Numbered from the stretch's first letter, positions 1 through 13,391 are shown. The stretch: DNA of 64,000 nucleotides from Sternotherus odoratus (GCA_032164245.1 JAVMKO010000003.1:94611890-94675889), one strand, 5' to 3'. Numbers and translations: made by a program. Notes: generated from the letters alone by a model not told the origin.

Positions 1-772
1 CATCTTTAGCTCTCACTGTGGTCAATAGATGTGGTTGCTCTGGAAATCGAGCTATTATCTGTGTGCTTAAATATAGATTTAGCAGCCTCACCTTAGGCAC
101 TGATATTTAAAAATATTTTACATAAATGACAATATATGTCTGCTTTGTATCTTATGACCATTAGAAACAAATACTTCAACCTGTAGGTTATTGCAGCTTG
201 GTACAGTTTTAAAAACAAAGCCCAAGGGAACATAGGGCTTGCCCGATATGCATGATATTATATAAAATCCTAAAATTATTTTTAAGAGGCGTTTTTCATG
301 ATATAACATTCCAGTGGTGGGTTTGGAAGTTTATTTACCAAGGCATTATACACAAGGATGTTAGGTGTATGTACTTGCTGTTAATGATTTTTAAAAAGAC
401 ACTGAGGCTACCTTCAAGCAAGCAAACCTTTATTCAGCAAACTTTCTAGTAGCTTTCCTATGGAACTTTTGTGGTAATTCTGGAATGCAGGGTCAAACAA
501 CAGCCTAGTCATAGAGTATTCCCTGGTGGTTTTGAGGCATTATGGAAGTCTGTGCAGGCTAATCATTTCAAGCGGCCCATGGAAAACCACTTTCTGGTTA
601 AGTCTGCATCATACTGTTCCACCAATGGAAAAAATTGAACATGAGGAGGGTGTGTAGCTTACAGACAAAAATACATCCAGCGTAGCCCAGAATCTGTTTT
701 TAGCTCATAACGGCTGAACTTTTTGAAGTGTTAGACACAATTTCCTGGCTTACTGGGGCAGAAAGAAAGGGA

Positions 773-795
773 GTGTGTGTGTGTGTGTGTGTGTG
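773..795. repeat. (GT)n microsatellite
   Basis: Uninterrupted GT dinucleotides, 23 bases. Confidence 0.95.
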
Positions 796-1208
796 CCCGC
801 TGTATAGTTTTGTGAAACATTAGGGAGAAGAGGCTGAAGCAGGAGCTTTGCTGAAGGTAAGGCTGGTGGGCAGTAGAAATTGGGAAGAGGGTGGGAGAGA
901 ACTCTCCCTCAGGCACAAGAACAATATTTAAAAGAAAAATAGATAAGAAACCTCTGAACTTTAAGGCATTGGGCAGAATGAACAATTTTTGTGTCTCTAC
1001 TACTCTGATGTCTTCCAACTATAGTGGTTTCTTTAGCTAACCTCTACACTACATAGTATACGTAAACTGTTTTCCTCCACAGAACTCTTTGTATCTGTGA
1101 TTAGTCGAACTTAATTGTTGTAATTGGTGAATTAGAGACCACCAAAATCACCTTACAGGTCAGCTCTAATGGTGGTGTTTTGTTTTTGTGGGTTTTTTTG
1201 CCCAACGG

Positions 1209-1235
1209 GTGTGTGTGTGTGTGTGTGCGCGCGCG
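1209..1235. repeat. (GT)n(GC)n microsatellite
   Basis: GT repeat passing directly into a short GC repeat, an alternating purine-pyrimidine tract. Confidence 0.9.
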
Positions 1236-2224
1236 GGGAAGGGTTAAGGAAAGCTTCATATGTATGCTTTAATAGAGCTTTATATTGTCAGTAATACACT
1301 AGAGTGACTGCCCCAATCCGTGATGATTAATGATGTTGGCTAGCTTTCTTTCTTTCTTGGATTCTGCCTAACGTGTCCCATAATTTTAGTAATTTACAAT
1401 AAATACAAATCATAATGGGCCAAAAGTTTCCTCTCTCAGTGTTAAATACATTTAATATTGGAGGGAAATGTTCCATTCTTTATGCTGATAAAGCAGGGTA
1501 AAGTGGCAGGAGTGGCACAAAGATTTGACCTCATTGTCTTTGGGATCTCTCTGCTACGTTCAACTGGAAAGGGGAAAAAATATTTAGACCTGATTGCAAA
1601 CAGAGCGTTGCTGCTTAAGGATATCTGTTTAAATTATTTCCTTAAGGAAGTATGATATTTCCATCTTAGAGTGGTTAATTTTGAAATTTATACATAACCA
1701 CTTAAATGTCGTCATTGTTTAAACTACAGACTAGTGCAGCAAGGTCCAATTTTAATTTTGACACGCAGGACATGCATACAAGAAGTTGAAATAAACAAGC
1801 TACCCAGAAGTGACCTGAGTTAGCTCAGGTTACTCATGTAACTCTGTATCAGTGGATAACAGGCTTGCTGTTAGGGGAGAAGGGTGTGAGTTTAAGTCAA
1901 ATAAGGTAGTTACTGTTCCACAGATGAGCTACTCAGTGGCTCATCTCTACTATTTGTACCAGTGGAAGTGGAAGTTTTTTAACAAAATAAGGAAGACCTA
2001 GTAAAAGACATTCTCACATTCAAGTTTGCGGGAGAATTATTGCTGAGCAGTGGGGTCTTGCTGTCAACCAAACGTCTTTTTCGGCACCCAAAGTTTCATG
2101 TTGGCGCAGTTGAGAGAATTTAGATGAGTGACTAGCTGACTGTGGCTGCATCCAAAGTAGCTAGACACCTTCTTCTGCTTCTTCCATATTTTGTAACTAC
2201 AGTAGTACCTAGAGGTCCCAACTA

Positions 2225-2600
2225 AAATTGGGGCCCAACTGTGTTGTGTTTGTGTACATATGAAGAGACCGTCCCTGCCCCAAAACATTTACGATCTCAG
2301 TAGACGTGATAGACAAAGGATGAGAGAGAGGAAATATTATTGGGTGGGATTTTAAAAAATGCCTCGGTGACTTAAGAGCACTAGTCCCTATGAAAGTCAG
2401 TGGCATTTGTTCTCCGAAGTCACCGAAGCACTTTGGAAAATCCCACCCATTGTTCTTATGTCTGTGAAGGAAGTGAGGCATAGATTGATTAAATGACTTG
2501 CCCAATGTCACACAGGAAGTCTGTGTCAGAGCCAGAAACTGAAGTCATCTCCATGAGTCCCAGGCTAGTACCTTAACCACAAAGCCATCCATCTCCCATC
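2225..2600 (-). repeat. Old L2/MIR-type fragment split by a palindromic insert
   Basis: 2225-2340 has the 'gtccctgccccaaa...' wording of L2/MIR-related tails. 2456-2600 contains 'gacttgcccaatgtcacaca' and 'cagagccagaaactgaa', the antisense MIR core pattern. A palindromic repeat (2341-2449) sits between them. The assignment rests on remembered consensus. Confidence 0.6.
2341..2449. repeat. Palindromic MITE-like repeat
   Basis: The terminal arms tgggtgggatttt and aaaatcccaccca are perfect inverted repeats, and similarity continues inward for some 45 bases per side. Similar 'gggattttc' palindromes occur at 28428 and 34010. Confidence 0.7.
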
Positions 2601-5600
2601 TCCCAGATGGATGGCTACATAACATTAGTTTCTGCACATATTGGTGCACACAACTTGTAAGCTGAAAAAAGGGAGGACAGTTTGAGAAATCAGGTTTTAG
2701 AAAAGTTTGCTCAATTTGCCTCTAGGTACGGAGTCCCTGCTATCTCGGAATCTAAGTATTTTAGTTTCTTAAGTAGTTTGAAATTCCTTGAAGGCACTAT
2801 GTTTATCTACATTATATTTTGGTCTATACACTTAAGACATAGTAGCTAGAGATGCAAAAGACCTATCAGATCATTAAGTTTCTCCCCTGCTTGGGCAGGA
2901 GGTAGTCCCTCTGAGAGAGGACACATCAGCTTTTTAACTACTACAACTACATTAGCTAATATTTGAACTGCCTCTCTCTCTCTTCTCCCCCTCCCCCCAA
3001 GCTTAATGGTTATTACTTAAATGGATGTGCACACTAGCCATTGTGCATCAATTCAATAACATTTACAAATGATGGACTTTGGCTTTCCTGCAGAAGAAAA
3101 TTGTCTCCAGAGATTTAGATTGTGTCAGGCCTCCTGTAATAGGATAAGGATCTTCAAGCTTGACTCAGTCTTCTAGGCTGCTCTTACTTGAAAACTGTAA
3201 AACATAACTTAATTAAATTGCACAGGTCTTGGGCTCAGAAGAATGATTTAAGTAAAAGAAAAAATCATGTCCGGGTTATAGGGTCTGTAATTCTGACATG
3301 ACATGTGAAGAGTGATGTAGACTTTGACTTTGTATGTAAAACCCAAAAAGAGATTGTTTGTTTTTTATTTTTATATATAAAATTAGAATGTGAATAATGA
3401 TAAACAGTTTAAAAGTTATCTGGCTGATATTGAATACTAATTACTGTTTTATGAAGAAAACTGTTCTCGTATTTTGTTTTTATTTTCATTTGTGATCTAC
3501 AGAACAATTTTCTGTTTAACCTAATGAGACTCTGCTCTAAAGAGAGTCAAATGAGTTTGAGTTGGATTCTGGCTTCTGGGATTTTTAAGGCTAAATAATG
3601 CTATTTTGTTTTTGCTCCCTTAGTTCATTGCTTGAATACAGTAGTATATAAATGTAAAATATTCTGCCAAGAATACCATGGTACAATTATTGTGGTGTAT
3701 TTTTGTCAAAGGAATGTGATTGGCGTTGCAGGAATAAAAAATCTGCTTCTCATTTGTGAAAGCATGTGACCAAAATGCAGTTTTCAAAAATGCTGTAAAT
3801 TGCTGCCAATAAGAAACTCAGTATTTAATTCAGCTACAGTGTAACACTAACACACATCCCTGCTTATTTCATATATAGATCCATGTACAGCCTTGAAAAA
3901 AAGGTGAAGAATAGGTTACTTTTTGGCTTTCGGTCACATTAAACTGCAAATCAAAGTAAACAAAATACAATTTATAAACAAGATACTTCTAACCCTGTAT
4001 TCCTGTGGAACTAACAAAGCAAATACACTAAGGCCCTCTCCCCCCTCCACACAAATCATAAGCCGTGTAGCAGCTAAGAGAAAAATTCAGGGTCAGACTC
4101 AATAGGAGGTAAACCATCTAAAGTTAATGTTTTGACCATTATGGAAAGGTGGTTATAAAAGTGATTTAAGCTGAAAAGGAAAAGTATTGGAAATACTGAA
4201 AGAAGAAACTTTTTTTCTTAAATTAACTGACTTGAGCTAGAAAAAGAGGAGAGGGAGTTAGTTGGTTCAAGTCGAAGCCATAGCATTCCAGACCACATAA
4301 ATGCAGCAAAAGAAAATAACAAACTGGCAATTTCATATGGAAGAGGGATTTTTTTTTTAATTACTCTGAAATACTTTTAGATTCTGTATAATCACAGCAC
4401 CACTAATCGAGATGAGTTTCTTGTGGTGCCCTTATTTGACATGCAGATGGACCAGCCGTGTTTGCAAAGACATTGGAACCACCATGTTTCCCTCCCTCCC
4501 CCCGAAGGTGACTATTAGTCACATTCTACAGCTGAAAGTCCTTCTAAGGCTGTATATAACATATGAGCTAGAGGTGTGATTTCTCCTAGCATAGACATCC
4601 TTGCGTTAACTCAGTTAGGGTAAGAGTATAAATAGTAGTGTAACTGCGGTAGCATGGGGAGTAGCCCGGCATATTTTTGCCAGATCTGTATGTGTGTGGT
4701 TCAAGCAGGTTTGGACTCAGGGAGCTGTGCTGCTACTGCAGCTACATTACTAAATATACTCACGTGTGCTCTCTTTGAGTTTAGGAGTATGTGTATGTGA
4801 GCTCAGAGTATCTCCCCTTAGCTCATAGAATAAATACATGCTTCCTAAGACGGAAGGTTGCGTTTAAGTTTTGGGGACTCATTTATTTTATACTCCAATC
4901 CTCTCAAAGGATCAGATCATTTTGTATAAAAAATAAACATGTACTTAAACAAACAAAATAAAATTTCCCCAAACAACTGAAAAAACAACAGAGAAAAGAT
5001 AAATAGCATTTGCCATAGCGTCTCCCACCAGAGGTCGTTGCCAAATACTGCAAGTCCTTCCATAAGAAAGGTCAGAGTGTGTACCCCCTTTACTTCACTT
5101 TATATAAAGAAATCCACATTCCTCTTCAGTGTGGGCTCCTTTTGATTAATCTCCTACCTTTTGTATAAATGTAACAACCATGATGGAGCTTGAGGTCAGT
5201 ATTTGCACTAGTACAACAGTGAGATTATCTAGGCAGTCAGTCTTTCTTCTATATGTCCCCCCCCCCCCATCTTCCTGCTTCTCACTTTCAGCACTGGTAC
5301 TTTAGATAGGGTTTGTTTTTAAGTGGCCATCATATTCAGAAGAGTGGACTCCTTCCCATCATGTTTCTGTTGTGTCTTCTAGCAGTGGAGGACTGGCATG
5401 TAAACTGGTTTGCTGCTAGAGAGAACCCTAGGGTACCAAGGTTTTGCAGCCACTGTTCTAAATGAAAGGCCTCTACAGTGGGTGCCTTGTTGATTCATTA
5501 GAACAGTCATCTGATGTCTTCTGTCATCTCAAGTTGAACAGTAAAGAATGGAAAGACAAGGTCTTTTTCTTGTTCTTGTTTCCTAGGTGGCTTTGCTAGC

Positions 5601-6223
5601 CTTGGTCTGACATTTTCCATCTTCCTTTGGTTTTCTGCCCAATTTTACAATCTGGGGTCCTCTGATGTATCCCAAGTATGAAAATCTGTTCTGCATGGGT
5701 TGACTTTTATTTTTTCTAGAATGCTATTACTACCATTCTACCAGCTAACTGCCCAGTTACCTATGGAGTGTATGTGATTATACTGCCTATGTGTGTTTTG
5801 TGGAATTTCCCCTCACAGATGATCTATTTACATACATTAGTGTTTTACAGTCGGTCTTAAACAAGGCTCTTGGTCTGCTGAATTCAGACTTGGAACTAAT
5901 GGGTCATGGGGGAGCATAAAGGTAGGTTAACAACCATTTCTCCCTCAGTGATGTGCTTGCTTTTTCATGGCAGCTGAGCAATGGCAATATAAGATAAGTG
6001 TAAGTACTTTTTTGGAGCCTGGATATTTCTTTGAGATGCTTAATCCTTTCAAACTATTGGCAACACTGTTTATGTTGATGTGCCTAGGTTAGAAAAGAAG
6101 CTGTATTAGTCTAAAAATCTGTTTCCTGATGGTTTCATCATGATGAAGTTCTCTCTGGACCCAGATCCATCCCTGTAGCCTGTTTCAATATCCTTCAAGT
6201 GACATTGTATTCTTTTAGCATGA

Positions 6224-6347
6224 GATTCACCCATGTCCAAAAGACCAGCACCAGGCCTGTGACGCATGCGCAAGACCTTAAAGAGGGCTTAAGTGGAACT
6301 TAAATGGTGCATAGGTCTTATATTGGCCATGTACAGGGGTGAATTTC
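6224..6347. repeat. Short interspersed repeat with inverted ends
   Basis: It begins attcacccatgt and ends acaggggtgaatt, which are inverted. The segment 'cttaaatggtgcataggtct' has a counterpart at 53119-53218, so this is a dispersed family. Class not identified. Confidence 0.5.
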
Positions 6348-6792
6348 ACAGAATGCCCAACAAAAGGAATGAAGGCCATTTAAAATATTGCATAAAAATA
6401 GTTATAGTAGATGGATTCATGTGTGTGTGAAGATGCCTTTTTCACCATTGCTTAAAATGTAGGTTAGTCGATCTCTAACAACTTCATAGTTGAAGAGGTC
6501 AACCATTACCAAAGAAATCTGCAAAATTGCCCCGTAAAGATCCTACCATAGTCTCTTGTCCCTTTAGATTTTATCCGTTGATACTGAATAATTCTGCCTT
6601 TGGTTGAAGGGTACTCTGTCCTTTTATGTCTTCCTCTGCACTTTCTGTCAATCTGAAGTTCTAGTTCTGCACAATTTAGAATAGAGAAGCATCCTGCATT
6701 TTAATTTTAGGGAAGTCTTAACCTAGGCAGCATCATTGTATTGGAAGAAGAGCGATGGCAGTGCCAAAATCAGCAGTATGACTCTTACAATG

Positions 6793-7094
6793 AGCCCTGG
6801 TCTACACTGGGTGGTGGGGGTGGGAATCAACCTAAGATACGCAACTTCAGCTGTGGGAATAGTGTAGCTGAAGTTAACGTATATAGGTCAACTTACCGTG
6901 GTGTCTTCACAGCGCTGATTCGTTTGCTGCTGCTCCCCTGTCAATTCTGCCTGTGCGCCTTGCAGTGGTGGAATACTGGAGTCGACAGGAGAGCTCTCGG
7001 ATCGATTTATCACATCTAGACTAGACACGATAAATTGACCTTGGAAAGATCGATCGCTACCCGCCGATCCAGTGGGTAGTGTAGACCTGCCCTG
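6793..7094 (-). mobile_element. Non-autonomous element, GTCTACACT family, copy 1
   Basis: The inverted ends share ggtctacact (near 6799 and 7087). The interior includes 'gataaattgacc' and 'gatcgatcgctacccgccga', shared with the copies at 14346 and 34416, which run in the opposite direction. Copies in both orientations plus inverted ends indicate a MITE-type DNA element; superfamily unknown. Confidence 0.65.
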
Positions 7095-7425
7095 AGTGAA
7101 ACCACAACAGGAATCTTTGTGATCCTTGGCTGTAAACTGCTGCCACAGAATAAGCAATTTATTCTGTAGGTCTGAAAACAATTCAAAGGAACAGAAAGTT
7201 GTTTCTTATAAGCAAATCTAATGCCAAAACATAATTTATTATTGTTTTTAAAGCAAATATTTGCTTTCACCCAATACATTTTGAAAACACAAAATGTGTC
7301 TCTGCTTTTGCATACAGTATAGGATGCTGATGAGTTCATCTAAATACCCCTTTATAAACCTCTGTTCTCAGAGATTAATAATTTGTTGTGGAAAGTTCCT
7401 TTAAAGCTGCAATGTTCTCTTATAC

Positions 7426-7980
7426 CGGGGTGGGCAAACTATTTGGCCTGAAGGTCACATTGTGGTTGCGAAACTGCATGGAGGGCCGGGTAGGGAAGAC
7501 TGTGCCTCCCCGAACAGCCTCGCCCCTGACCCCTATCCGCCCCTCCCACTCCCTGCCCTATAACTGCCCCTCTCAGAATCCCCCACCCATCCAACCCCCA
7601 CTGCTCCTTGTCCTTGACTGCCCCCTCCCAGGACCCCTATCCCTAACTGCCCCCTGGGACTCCACCCCATATCCAACCTCCCCTGCTCTCTGCCCCCAAC
7701 CACCCTGTCCCATCCAACCACCCCCTGACTTCCCCTTGAAACTCCCTGCCCCTTATCCAACCCCCTTACCATGCTGCTCAGAAGTGTAGGAGCTCACTGC
7801 CGCGCACTGCCTGGCAGGTGTGGTGGACCAGGCCCTGGCAGTGCAGCAAGCTGAGGCTGTGGGGGAAGAGGACAGCAGGGGAGGTGCCAGAGGTAGCCTC
7901 CCCAACTGGGAGCTCAAAGGCCGGGCAGGACGGTCCTGCAGACCGGATGTGGCCCGTGGGCCGTAGCTTGCCCACTGCTG
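7426..7980. mobile_element. hAT-like non-autonomous element
   Basis: The left end cggggtgggcaaact and right end agcttgcccactgctg are inverted. The 8 bases before (tcttatac) and after (tgctatac) match at six positions, consistent with a decayed hAT target duplication. The middle is a C-rich, imperfectly repeated stretch (about 7500-7760) that gives spurious reading frames on both strands. Confidence 0.65.
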
Positions 7981-10018
7981 TGCTATACCCTTTATTCCCA
8001 AGGACATTTTCTATTGTTTGCTAAGGCTGTCTAATCACTATCCTGCCATAATGGCAGTCCGTGAAGGTGCTTATTGTGGAGCCCCATTAGTTTTTAAGAG
8101 AACGGGTATAGCTGGCTGGCCATTGTCCAGGAGGGATCCTCAGTTCAGGCTCTCGCTCCCACCCTGGTCTGAAATATACCTAGTTGGTCGATCTTTCAGG
8201 GCCTGCTATAATGCATATTTTTGTTCTTGAGCCTAGAGGGACTGTGAGGACTTTATATGGAAGATCATAAACATGTGGAAACGTTTTTAGCTGCTGGATT
8301 CTGACTTGTGTTAATTATTGGGTGTAGTGGAGATAGGTGGGGAAGAGGGGGGTTTCCTGGAGTAGTCTATGGGTATACGTGCATTTTAAAAAAAATGTGT
8401 GATGGAACACCTAGGTGAAAGCTAAAAGCTCTTTTTCATGGAATGTCTAGTACAACTGAAAGTAAATAAACCCTTTTTTTTTTATCATTCTTGAGTGAGG
8501 TGAGCCACTTTATAAATGCACTGATTATAATGACAGAAAATATTTAATAGGAGCTGGTTTTGTTCATCAAAGGTATCCATATAGCCCTCTTTTTAAACTG
8601 GTGGGGGAATTCATCTCTTAATCGGGAATACAAAGTTGCTGTGAAATATATATTTGTAAATATTTATTCTTTAGATGTAGCTGAGATCAGTCCTTTATGT
8701 TCCAATTTCTATATCTCCCAGAATTAAGGGGATTTAAAATATGTGGCATCTCTGAATCAAAGAAATTGGAACTTGTCCTAGAGCCTTTCCCATGCACCAG
8801 TGTCATTTGGGATTTGGTACCAAACTGATTCTCCCAACTCCCCATATTGTAGGTTGTCAAAGGAAAATCTCTATGCAGATGTAAGAAAAGTAGCAATGGC
8901 TGCAGCTAATTTTGAGGGTTATGATTGCTCTGTAGTATTGCATGCAGATGTCATGATTTGTTGTTTCACTGGTTTGAATGTTCAGAATGTCTTGGCCTTT
9001 TGAAGTCCCATTGCGCTGAGAAAAATCCCGTGTCACTATTTCTGTGTAATTTATTGACAGTTTTGTTGTACTTTTAACTGGTTCCTACACTGACTGAGGC
9101 CCTATTTTACAGTCATTGTATCTTAGATAAATGTATTCCTTCACCCATTATATAATATGTACATGGCATCGGACACGCACAATGGAAGTTGTACTAGTGA
9201 CTTGAGCCTTGAAAAATTGATGTCTATCTTGAGGTTCTTAATAGCAGCTTGCTCACAACCCACTCTGTTAAAAGGATTACCCATCCAGTGCACAATCATT
9301 ATGGAGACCAGATGGTCGCTTTTCCTGCTTCTTTAGACAAATTGGGTTCAATGTCCCCTTATGAATAGAAATAAGCCCCTCAAAGCTTTTTTGCAAATGT
9401 AGTTTGTGCTCTGATATGTAGGTTCTGCATACAAACTCCCTAGTTTGTGATCAGCTCCTATTGGAATGGTGAAAGCAAGTTTGCTGAAGATTTACATTGA
9501 CTGAGTAAATGGGAACTTGATAGAGTTTATGTATTTTATTTTTAATTTAAATTGGTTTCTTCTTCATTTTGAACATAGAGTTCCCCCCCTTCTGTTGTTA
9601 AATCCATTGCTGTGTATTAAAGCTGAAATTATTAAAGCTTTTGATGCTATTCTAGGTATAGACAGTTAGTACCTACAAGTTAGGGGATGCATAAACATCA
9701 ATTCCTTAATATTAAAAATATCAAATAAAGTAGATTTTTTTTATCATAAGATGTTCAAGTCCCTACATTTTGTGAAAGTGTCTAACAATGGTGAAAGTGC
9801 CCATGGCTTTGTGTACAGAGGTGTGTAAACACTGCAGAGCAAGGTCAAAAAAATATAAAATACCTCTAAAACATTTGCTTGCTGACCTTTATCTAGGGCT
9901 CTCTGTCAATACTGTTCTTAATGCTAGTTTGTGACTTTTAATTTAGGTAATCTAAAAGTTAGCCAAATACTAAGCTTGATGATGAATTCCTTTAGTCACC
10001 CATGTGGCTCTTAATATG

Positions 10019-10110
10019 TTAGAGACATAAAATCATCCACATTTTTTTTGTGAGACACAAAAATTTTTTTTTGTTAGAGACATAAAATCATCACATTGTT
10101 TTTGTGAGAT
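10019..10110. repeat. Short tandem duplication
   Basis: 'agagacataaaatcatc' plus a T-rich tail and 'tgtgaga' occurs twice, about 54 bases apart. Confidence 0.8.
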
Positions 10111-10987
10111 GGGATAACTTTTCCATTGAAAATATAATAGTCCTTTGGATTCTTTATGGATTACTTGTAAACTGTCCACCAAGTTTATTTTTGGGGAAAA
10201 AGATGAATTTGGGTTAACAGTATGTATATCCATTAAACTGCTGTTCTAATAATTCCCTCCTCAGAAAACTTTCTCTACAGTGATGCATTTCTTCTACTGA
10301 GCATTTTCAGTCGATAACCCGCTGTCGAGTTTTGTGAAATTCAGATCCTGTCCTGTTGTTTTGAATTACAGCCTTTGTGTGCTGTGTGAACAGCTGACAT
10401 ATTCTCAGCCTCTCAATAGCAGCTTTTGTCTCATTACCTTTTGGTGTGTGCAGAGCCTGATGCTTCCTTTTTGCTGTTTTGCTGGCAGATTAACTTAAAA
10501 TCAGAATAAATGTTAAGAAAAGTTTGCTGGCTGGTTGGCAGGGTGAATTACCCAGTAGCCTTTCACCTCTGGGGTCGTGGCTGGAATTCAGCCATGACAA
10601 GAGTAAACAAGCACAAAAAAATTGCTCTGATTAGTTTGGTATAAGTGGTCCAAATTGTAATGGATACTTGCACAGCCTGATGAATTTTAATTGATGTTAT
10701 TAAAGCAAAATGTAGAGTACTGGAAGTTTGAGCCTGTTGATCACTGAAAGTAGAGTAAGAAAGAATTAGAAAATACTCCAGTATTAGATTCTATTGCAAT
10801 AATTTCACACCTGTTAACAAACATAGTGTATAGGGATATGTAGCTGAAATATAAAGTCTCTTAACCAGTTCTTTTCTCTCAATTTTGGTGCTCTGTCTTA
10901 TTTTTATGTTGATTTATCTGATACCAGAGGTAAACTATATGTAAATGTATTTGATGGAGATATTTTTTCCTTGTTTTTATTTTCCAG

Positions 10988-11099
10988 AAAGTTTTCATGG
11001 AGTGCCGTCCTGTTTTTGGAAAGCGTGGTGGCTAGCTATCAAGACAATGCAAAGCATGCTGGTTGCTAATTGCACACACATTTAATGGTGATTCTAGAG
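10988..11099 (+). other. TIAM2: Candidate non-coding 5' UTR exon of TIAM2
   Basis: A strong acceptor-like tract (T-rich run then TTTTCCAG, ending at 10987) is followed by 112 bases and GAG|GTATTT. The segment has no sustained reading frame toward the 12195 ATG. TIAM2 transcripts in mammals have several non-coding leader exons, so one about 1.1 kb before the start exon is plausible. The evidence is splice signals only; the segment could equally be chance. Confidence 0.3.
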
Positions 11100-12167
11100 G
11101 TATTTCTGTTTCTATTTCATACTCAACTGTATACCGGAAGACTTAATGGAAAAATGACTAGGGCGAAGTAGAGAGGATTTTAAAATGTAAAAAAAAAACC
11201 AAAAGGATCTGTTTTCACAATGAGTTAATTCTCAAAAGCCTGTAAAGAGGCTGCACAAGTCCAGTCTGAAAGTTAATCTGAAGAGAAGCACCAGTTACCA
11301 TTTCAACATTGGAAACACAGTTTAGAATGACTTGTTTGATCTTTTCAAAACATTCTGTTATTTATATGTACATTTCAGCCACTGGAGTTTGAAACCCAAG
11401 TAAGGGCAAGCTGACTTGGGCATTTTATTTTCAAGTGCTCTTATATGGGACCAGATTGTACAACTTTCTCACACTAGCAACTGAACTTCTCCGGTAAATG
11501 CTACTTTATGTGAGCAAGGGTTGCTCAAATGTGTTTTGCTGAGTGAACTTTCAAACTTCTGTGTGCTGAACAAACATGGTGCAGCTTTGTATTGAAATGA
11601 GGGATAAAGCTATTCAAAACAACCAATTCACCTTCCCTTCCCCCCCCAGATTGGCTCTTTTAAATCATGAGGTAAGGGGTTGCTGAACAGTTTATTAAAG
11701 GAACATTTTATTGAACAGAAGCTAGTCAAGCTGAAACTGCAGTTTGCATGTCTCCTGGCAGAAGGGGTTTTCTGAGAGTACAGTTCATTGTACATCTAAG
11801 TGATAATTATCCTGTTGTTTCCCTTTCATTATGCAATTGTTCTTGGGAGTTAACAGGTTTACAAGTAGAAGAAGAAGATATTGCCAGGGGTGTGGGAGGG
11901 AGGGAGGTGTTGAAATGATTTCAATGGGGTTAGATGCCAGCATTTGATAGCTTTATAGCAGGGTAAAAAAAACCACACCAAGAATGAGCTTTCCTGGCCT
12001 CCTTCCTACCCGATGAAAAAATTAATAATTAAACACTGAAAATGGTTATTGCCTCTGTTTTGAAAAAAGTGGTTTCATACAATAAAAAAAAAGGCCTGTT
12101 TCCTATTTAGAGTGTAAAAGTGCTCTTTTCATCTTAGTTGTTCATCTTCTGGGCACTGATACTAATG

Positions 12168-12194
12168 AAACTTTTTTTCTTAATTTAGTGGAAA
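12168..12194 (+). promoter_or_regulatory. Splice acceptor and short leader before the TIAM2 start codon
   Basis: A pyrimidine-rich run and TTTAG end at 12188. Only six untranslated bases (tggaaa) separate the acceptor from the ATG at 12195, so most of the 5' UTR must come from upstream exons. Confidence 0.75.
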
Positions 12195-13391
12195 ATGGGG
12201 AATTCAGAAAGCCAGTACAGCCTTCATGGATCAAAAAATCATACTAATGCTTCATCTCGTGCCAAGCAGAAGCCTCGTTCTCTGAAAATTCACAGCATTC
12301 ATGCTAACGATGAAAAGTCTTGCTCCGTGCGTGGATGGGGACACAGCAGCAGTGGCACCAGCTACAAATCAAGATCACTAGCCAGAAGCTGCCTCTCTCA
12401 CTTCAAGAGTAACCAGCCTTATTCACCGAGGCTCAGTGACACAGTGGCAAAGGCCTCTAAAAGCAGTATCCATGCCAAACAAAGGACAAATGCCTCAGGG
12501 AACTACTGCCAGGGAAGCAATGCAGCATTTTCCCCTGAGAATGGTTTCCACTATATTGGCCTTGGAGCTGCAAGTAATCATGTTGCCTCCAGGGAATGCA
12601 GTGGACATATTTTAAATTGCTATGGAAAGAATGAGAGCCTAGCATCAACCCCACCACCAGATGACAGGAGGAGCCCCAAAGTTCTGATTAAAACACTGGG
12701 GAAGCTGGATGGCTGCTTAAAGGTTGAGTTTCACAACAGTAGCAACAACAAAGTCTCTACAGAGGAATCCAATGGACCAGTCCAGCTGCTGAGGTACTCA
12801 CCTACTTTAGAATCCAAACCTAATGACTTGCTAGATGTGAGGAGGAACTCCAGTACAGATGACGCTTCAAGTCATCGTCTATCTCCCACTGACTCAAGAC
12901 TTCGATCCAGTAAAGGAAGCTCCCTAAGCTCAGAGTCTTCATGGTATGACTCTCCCTGGGGCAATAATGGGGATATCAATGAGCTGGATGGCTCCTACCT
13001 GACCAGGAGCACTCCGGATACAAGGATTCATGCCAGTTTTCCAACAAATGACAGCAAAAAGCCCTTCAACCAAAGTTCATCTCTTTCCTCCCTCCGTGAC
13101 CTATATAAGGATACAAATTTAGAAAGCAGCCCGTCCTCAGCTCTCAGGTTGTCTGATGAATACATTGGCACTCCTGCCAGCTTAAGCAACCGTGTTTCTT
13201 TTGCCTCAGACATTGATGTTCCCTCTAGGGTAGAACACAGAGGCCCCGCACAGTACTCTTCTTATACCCTCCCCTGTAGAAAATCCAAACCCCTAAACGA
13301 CGATGCCTCCAAAAAGGATACATTAAAAAGCAGGATGCGACGCATCAGTGACTGGACAGGAAGCCTCTCTAGGAAGAAAAGAAAACTGCAG
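12195..13391 (+). CDS. TIAM2: TIAM2 coding exon 1: start codon and N-terminal region, residues 1-399
   Basis: The acceptor (polypyrimidine run then TTTAG, 12168-12188) is followed six bases later by the ATG at 12195, in a good Kozak setting (A at -3, G at +4). The protein starts MGNSES, a typical N-myristoylation signal that in this family helps place the protein on membranes. The rest is serine-rich and mostly disordered, with family blocks such as [42 protein letters not shown] and, at the end, the basic [18 protein letters not shown], which contains an RRxS kinase-type site. The exon ends at CAG|GTATGT after Gln399, phase 0; reading on into the intron gives nine more codons and a stop. A single 1.2-kb first coding exon is usual for TIAM genes. 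Confidence 0.95.

Larger units (their letters stand above)
1..10987. other. Upstream non-coding region
   Basis: No exon with recognisable protein similarity was found on either strand; the short open frames lack codon structure and homology. The stretch is probably a 5' UTR intron or upstream flank of TIAM2. It contains two GT microsatellites, an L2/MIR fragment split by a palindromic repeat, a small terminal-repeat element at 6224-6347, a GTCTACACT-family element at 6793-7094, a hAT-like element at 7426-7980 and a short tandem duplication near 10019. Other stretches hold nothing I can identify. Confidence 0.6.

Noticed and set aside
7388..7789. 133-residue Pro-rich frame
   Set aside because: C-rich interior of the hAT-like element at 7426-7980; the opposite strand is open as well.
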